From positions 1,302,001 through 1,366,000 of the forward strand of contig NC_051108.1 of the NCBI RefSeq assembly GCF_901709675.1: DNA of 64,000 nucleotides, read 5' to 3'. Each line of letters starts with the position of its first letter. The first letter of the stretch is position 1. The notes under the pieces were generated by a model, which made no database searches, was not told the DNA's origin, and worked only from the letters and a program-made list of their open reading frames with translations. The position numbers and the translations under genes are program-made. Positions 58,535-64,000 of the stretch are shown here, piece by piece. This stretch comes from Syngnathus acus. Its lineage: Eukaryota > Chordata > Actinopteri > Syngnathiformes > Syngnathidae.

Positions 58535-61500
58535 CTGCGTGCTTGTTGGCAAAAACACCAGTCAGATGGATACTGTGAGAAGACAACGTACTGTAGTGTA
58601 GTGACACCCTGGACATTAAAAAGATGGATGGTGTGTGTGTGTGTGTTCATGTGCATATTCATGGTGTACCCCGCCTCTCCCTTCGGCTCATTTACCATTT
58701 TGTGTGTGCGTAAGCAGTACAGAAAATAAATGAACGGACGCATGGATGCACCCACTCGAAAACTCTTTGGCGTTCCGCATGGTTCGATACTAGGTCCCAA
58801 TTTTTTTCAGCAATAACATAAATAACCATTCAAATTGCTTTTTCTGTTACAAAAAATAGTACAAAAAGTCAACTAAAATGTTCCTTGCGCTTTTTGTGAT
58901 TATTAGTAATATTTATCGCACGGACAAATTCATCAAATTTGACATTTGAATGCGTGACTGTTAAAAAGCACACAGCTACAACAACAACAGCAAGAGCAAG
59001 AGCAGGACGTGCTTATCACATTTTAGCAGCACATCGGGAATGTTATCATTCACAAAAAGGAGACGAGCCCGTGATAGCGTGATCGTGTACACTTTCATCC
59101 ACATCACGCAAAATCAACGAAATAGCGTCCCACACACACACACACACACACACACGCGCCAATATATATCATTGAATAGAAAAGCAGAAGTTGGAACACT
59201 TCAACATTTTTTTTGGATCCATCCTCCTTTCCCTTTTCAAATCAAACATGTCTGTCGTAAGCAGATTGGCTCATAAATTCAGTTTGCCGTGTCGCAATAT
59301 GAATTTATAGCCGGATGTTGCAGAAGTGGCGGGCTCCCGACATGGCCTCACACAAATACACACGTGTACAGTACGCACAGGCACATACAGTACAAGGCGC
59401 TCTGTCTGGTGGCCTGCAAAGATTAGTCGGGTCTGATTTCCTCATTCCCTAACCAGTAGCACTTTTGTGGTTGGAGATACGTACACGGGAGGCCGCTCCC
59501 TGCTGCTTGTGGTCAGGTAGGAGGGCTGGGCTGGCCTGCTCTGGCCTGATAACACAAACACACACACATGGTCCCCCCAAATATCAGAACCCATCCATGG
59601 TAGCAAGATGAGGAGAGAAGAGGTGCTGGGGTGAAGGAGTTCAAACTAAAAGGTGACTGAAGAGGAGGACATTTTGTTTTGCATTCAAAAGTGGCTGATT
59701 GGACAGTTTTGCTATTCATCTTAATTAAAGGGAACGTCATCCCCAATTCTTTTTTTGTAATATGTTCTGTGCAGCCCAAATTGTGCAAACAGAGTATCCT
59801 GATCAATGTTTTGTTTTTAAATCCGAATGAAACAGGCAAAATCCATCTGTTTGTAGCCATCTCAGAGGGGCGGCGGCCATTTTGCCCCTCTGGACTGGTC
59901 CTGCCACACATAAAGACCATTTTGGACCCCTTCTGCATCACACTGTACTCAGTGTGCCACTTCCAATCACACAAACACACCAGGACGACACGGATTGAGC
60001 AGATAGAGGCGACGAGACGGCGACTGTTGGCGCTGCTGGCGAGGTGATTAGGCTCCTCGCTAACAGTTAGCCAGCCCAGATTTGGCCGACATTCGTTAGC
60101 GGACCGTTTGTTTGTTGTTTTTCCAAGAGGGGACAAAAAAACAAGACTGTGTACTGTACACTGGCCTGCTGAAGATAGTCCGCAAACTAGAACTGTACTT
60201 GTTGCCAGAAAGTGGGTCGGCAATATGTCGCTAACTGGGTCAAAGTGCAAAATGGGATCAACAACAAAAACATGGAATTATCATTTATATTATATAGGCA
60301 GCTTTTTTCCACAGTGTGAGTTTGCTTTATTTCAGGCACAACAACACAAAGACAGTGATGCAGGGTCAGCCATGACACAGGGGGAGTCAAGTGGACACAC
60401 ACACACACTCACACACCAAATGACATGTTTTCCCGCTCAGGCTTAGTCCAACTTTTCTATTCACCTGGTTAAATAGAGCAGAAGGAAGGGCCTTTCAATG
60501 GAGCGCACCACACACACACACACACACGCACACACTCGCTAATTTAAGTTGATGGCCACCCTCACAACCCTTAAAAACAAAACAATGAAGGACACTTGTA
60601 ATATAACTCAGCATTCACAACGTTACTAAAACCCGATGTGATTTTAATTTGGAATTTCTGGCCACCATACAATTGAGTCATGCAGCATCATTTTTCAGTT
60701 TTAGTTCCTTTTTGTTTATTTTTACTTATTTGTTTTGACCTCCATCAATGCACGTGTAATTTTCCAGACTTAAAGTGGGCGAGTAGCAACAATAGGCTTA
60801 AAGAAAGTATCAAAAGTGCCTAGTCAGCTCACTTTTTGTGCGTCCAGACGAGTCTTCTTGTCGTGTGCGCGCAGCTAATCTAAACTCCGCCCCCGACGGC
60901 GCGGTGCTGTGCATGCGCGCGGCTTCATTGTTGCCTTTAAGTGATGCTGACAAGCGGATTCGCATGTGCGCATCATGCTCCGCTTGACTGATGCACAAAA
61001 CTTGGGACTGCACACTCGGGGTTCCCCCTCGTCCCCATTTCCATTGGGGAAGGCGCGCGCCCGCGCATGCGCACGCACTTTGTATGCATGACACCTGTCA
61101 CCCAAACTGTGTGCCGACTGCTGTGACATCATTGCTTCCAAAATGGACAGCTGATGCGAGCAAGTGTGTGTGTGTGTGCCACAAGTGTTGACGAAGGGCC
61201 ATATGGAGCGAAAGGGATTGATGAAAAGAAAAAACATGGAGGCATCATGGATCCACAACATTAACAAGAGCAATGGTTATTTTAGTAGTAACAAATTGCA
61301 CAAATTGTACCAGTCCAAGTTTTTAAATGTCAACATATGAGTGGAGAAACAGCCTTACCCTTGTTTTGGGCTTTTTTAAAGTCCACAGAGCCTTTCTTTC
61401 TTGAATGTAAACATTTGCAATTTAGTCCACCTGGCACAGGTATGGCCCATGTCTTCTTTGTTGGTGTTTTTGCAGGCAATTCTTCTTCTGTTCTTTTGGC

Positions 61501-62921
61501 CTGCACGTGTGCACCGCCGCGTCTCAGAGAGGTCAAGGCGTGCACTGCAGGGAAGGCATCAGGAAGAAGGGCGCACGCACAACAAAAACTAGCAATGAGG
61601 TTAACGTCTCATTAAAATTTGTATTCTTGTATTTTAATGTAAATTGGAGGTATTTTACAGTGTATTGATGTAATTGATTTTTTCTTAATTATAAAAGCCC
61701 AAAATATTTATTGGTAAATAGAATTCTTTTAAACACAAACTTGAGGCTTTTTTAAAATTTATTTTAATTACATTCTAGATTAAAAAAGGATCAAATAAAT
61801 GAATATAATGTCTGGATTTTTTTATTCAGTAAAGATCGACAAATGATTAAACAAGTCATTTTTGAGCCTCCAATTACGGGGTGACGACATACCTCTCTAA
61901 TCGTGTCTTGTGTGGATCCACTTTTAAACATGATACGTGTGCTGAAGCGTTTCATGCTAATAGCGGCCTCCTGCTAGCAGAACGTGCAAAAGCCTGTGGG
62001 CTCAACAGTCAGAAAAAGAACAAAAGCAAATATGAAGGAGGAGGGAAAGGAAAAAAAGAGCCAATGTCGTCTGAAAAACAAACACCTTGTGCTCATCTTT
62101 CATAAAAGATAAATAAACAATTAAATGGGGCAATAATTAGCGACAAGTGGATTAAACCAACTTGTGATGCGCTTCTTTCACTTGCGGGCCTGTTCCTAAT
62201 CTATTGTCCCGACCTGTTTCGAGGAATCAACCTGTTTCAAGGAATGAGGCATTTATTGCAGGCTGGTGGCGGAGGAGGGGGCGAGAATTTTGGGGCGGGA
62301 AATCCTGAGCAAACATGGCGTGTTTGAATTTGCGTGGGCGCCGTGATCTCGGGCGAAGATGGTGTGGGCGACTTCACAGGCACCTGTCCGTCTCAAGATA
62401 AGATAAATTGCTTGTTCCCAAGTTACTGATGACACGGCAACTCTTTCAAATATGCGCCACTGTGTACCCCCAAATTATTTTTGTGGGGAGGGGGGTCTCC
62501 TTGGACTCCAGAGCAAGAAACAAGATGGCCGCCCCCCCTACTTGAGCACAAAACCACAAAACCTCACAGTCAACTTATCAGAGTTCAACACTTGGCCTGT
62601 GTGATGCTTTCGCTTGTCTGCAGAGCGGTGGAGGTGTGTGTGTGCATGTGTGTGTGTGTGTGAGGAGCGCAGCCGTGCCAAAGCGAGATAAGAAGTTGCG
62701 GGATTGTAAAAGAGACAGCCAAGCAGATGGATGGGGAGAAGTCGAGTGCGGCCGTGGTATTGTTTGGCACGGCGCTATTTTCTTAGGAGGCAGCAGAAGA
62801 ACTCATCAAAATTCACAAATTCTTCCAAATTAGCCTTTTGAGTCCCAATTTGGGTTCGATCGGAGAAAATCGCAAGCAGTCAGTCCGGGGAAGATCCAAA
62901 ATGAGCCAGATGGAAGACGGA

Positions 62922-62961
62922 GCACTTTTTTTGGTGGGTCTGCACTTTTTTTGGTGGGTCT
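62922..62961. repeat. Exact 20-bp tandem duplication
   Basis: The unit GCACTTTTTTTGGTGGGTCT occurs twice head to tail without a mismatch. A recent replication-slippage duplication is the simplest explanation. Confidence 0.9.
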
Positions 62962-64000
62962 GCTCATGCATTTGGACTGCACGGAATAAATCCTGCAAGC
63001 CTTATCCGCTGGCCACGTACCATCTGCCGTGTTTGCGACTTTTATCAGGGAGGCCGTTAGACGAGGAATTCCCACTTCCTCACACCTTCCTTTTGGAGGC
63101 AGGAGCTACTGAAAACAAGTCTCTTTTGAATTGCAAGTCAGGGTGAGGAGGAACACAACACAATACGCACAACACACAACTCACCTCTTCTCCCATCATT
63201 TCATCTTTCCGTCCGGCGGCGCTCAGCAGTGGACCAGAGTGCGCGGCGGAAAAGAGAAGCGGGCGTTATGCAAAAAAAATAAATAATCAGGTGACAAGTT
63301 GACGTCATCAAACAGGCAGAAGAAAGAGGCAGGCCGGAGAGCCTCACGTGGCGAGCTCGGACATTGCAGACGGAAATTTCAGGCCGCAACAACGAGGCGC
63401 TCTAGTCAAGCGAGCGGGCTAACGGATTTCCACCTGTTAGCGGCAATTAGCTGATGGAGTTCCACCTGCCCTAAACGGGCCTCACCCCCAGATAAGTTCT
63501 TGGAAGCCGCCACTTGAGGAATGTCTTTGACTGGGTCCTATTGTCGGCGGGGACGACAGACAGACACTATTGTTCTGCTGCTTTGACCCACATCCCTTGA
63601 ATTTCTCGCTAAAGAGGCCACATTCTTCACGAGAAAAACTCCACCCTTCCTGGGCCCAAACCACACACATAAACACGCAGCGACACACACGTGGATAACG
63701 CTGCTGCTGCTGCTACTGCTGTCGAGCGTCAACAAAGTTTCGTTACGAGCAGAGATGAACTTGTATGTGTTGCTCCTGAATCATTTGGTGGCAGATGTTT
63801 CTGGGATTGCAAAACAGGAAACACAGGTCTTGATACACACACACACACACACACACTCACACACACAACATAAGCGCATTCGTTCAATTTAGAATGAAAA
63901 GTCGACTTTTGTCATACCAGTCAGGCCTCTTCTGATGCCCACAAATAGTGTGTGTGCGTGAGTGTGCGACAGTGACTCATCCAGACAAACAGGTACCAGA

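Larger units (their letters stand above)
58260..64000. other. Gene-free stretch downstream of myb
   Basis: No coding exon of a recognisable family was found; in human the next gene is AHI1, and no WD40 or SH3-coding exon is seen. It holds (GT)n at 58486-58534, CA repeats near 59132-59155, 60509-60528 and 63834-63856, a 20-bp unit in tandem twice (62922-62961), a perfect CRE (63300-63307) and a GC-rich block at 60840-61100 with NRF1-like CGCATGCGCA. Minus-strand frame 59513-60250 is open for 245 codons but shows no known motif. Confidence 0.5.

Noticed and set aside
59513-60250. 245-codon minus-strand ORF downstream of myb
   Set aside because: No family motif, no homologous neighbour, CA-repeat content at its ends and mixed composition; more likely a chance frame, perhaps through a dispersed repeat.

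Overview
This is about 64 kb of vertebrate nuclear DNA. Ten protein-coding genes can be read exon by exon with canonical splice sites and strong similarity to known vertebrate families. Introns are short (many of 70-100 bp), CA/GT microsatellites are frequent, and one young non-LTR retrotransposon is present. This fits a compact teleost genome, probably a percomorph; a syngnathid-like fish is possible, but the sequence alone does not fix the species. There is no sign of bacteria, phage or CRISPR.

Layout from left to right: flvcr1 (minus, 3' part cut by the window edge, 1-1890); nsl1 (plus, 3354-4926); atf3 (minus, 7207-8205, with a non-coding first exon and TATA/CRE promoter near 9040-9190); a gene-free stretch to 13.4 kb; pex3 (minus, 13444-15474) and adat2 (plus, 15945-16858), head to head over a 470-bp shared promoter; aig1 (minus, 17835-19593); sgk1 (minus, 20444-30880, with a proximal and a distal first-exon set and a LINE in the intron between them); a 5-kb gene-free stretch; aldh8a1 (minus, 36415-38799); hbs1l (minus, 40277-49424, with an internal alternative last exon encoding a Ski7-like tail); a 3-kb divergent spacer; and myb (plus, 52477-57285). 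The last 6.7 kb holds no gene I can support.

The gene order joins a block matching human 1q32 (FLVCR1-NSL1-ATF3) to blocks matching human 6q23-24 (PEX3-ADAT2-AIG1 and SGK1-ALDH8A1-HBS1L-MYB). The genes do not form one pathway. They cover heme/choline export, kinetochore assembly, stress transcription, peroxisome biogenesis, tRNA editing, lipid hydrolysis, ion-transport signalling, tryptophan/kynurenine catabolism, ribosome rescue with exosome bridging, and haematopoietic transcription.

The points most worth a second look are: the hbs1l Ski7-like terminal exon; an in-frame, stop-free 69-bp last intron in hbs1l; the distal sgk1 exons, two of which start with the same VRRW codons; a U12-like intron in adat2 with an odd acceptor; a GC-AG intron in pex3; a stress-type atf3 promoter; eight perfect CRE palindromes in the window; and a cluster of three octamer motifs between hbs1l and myb.
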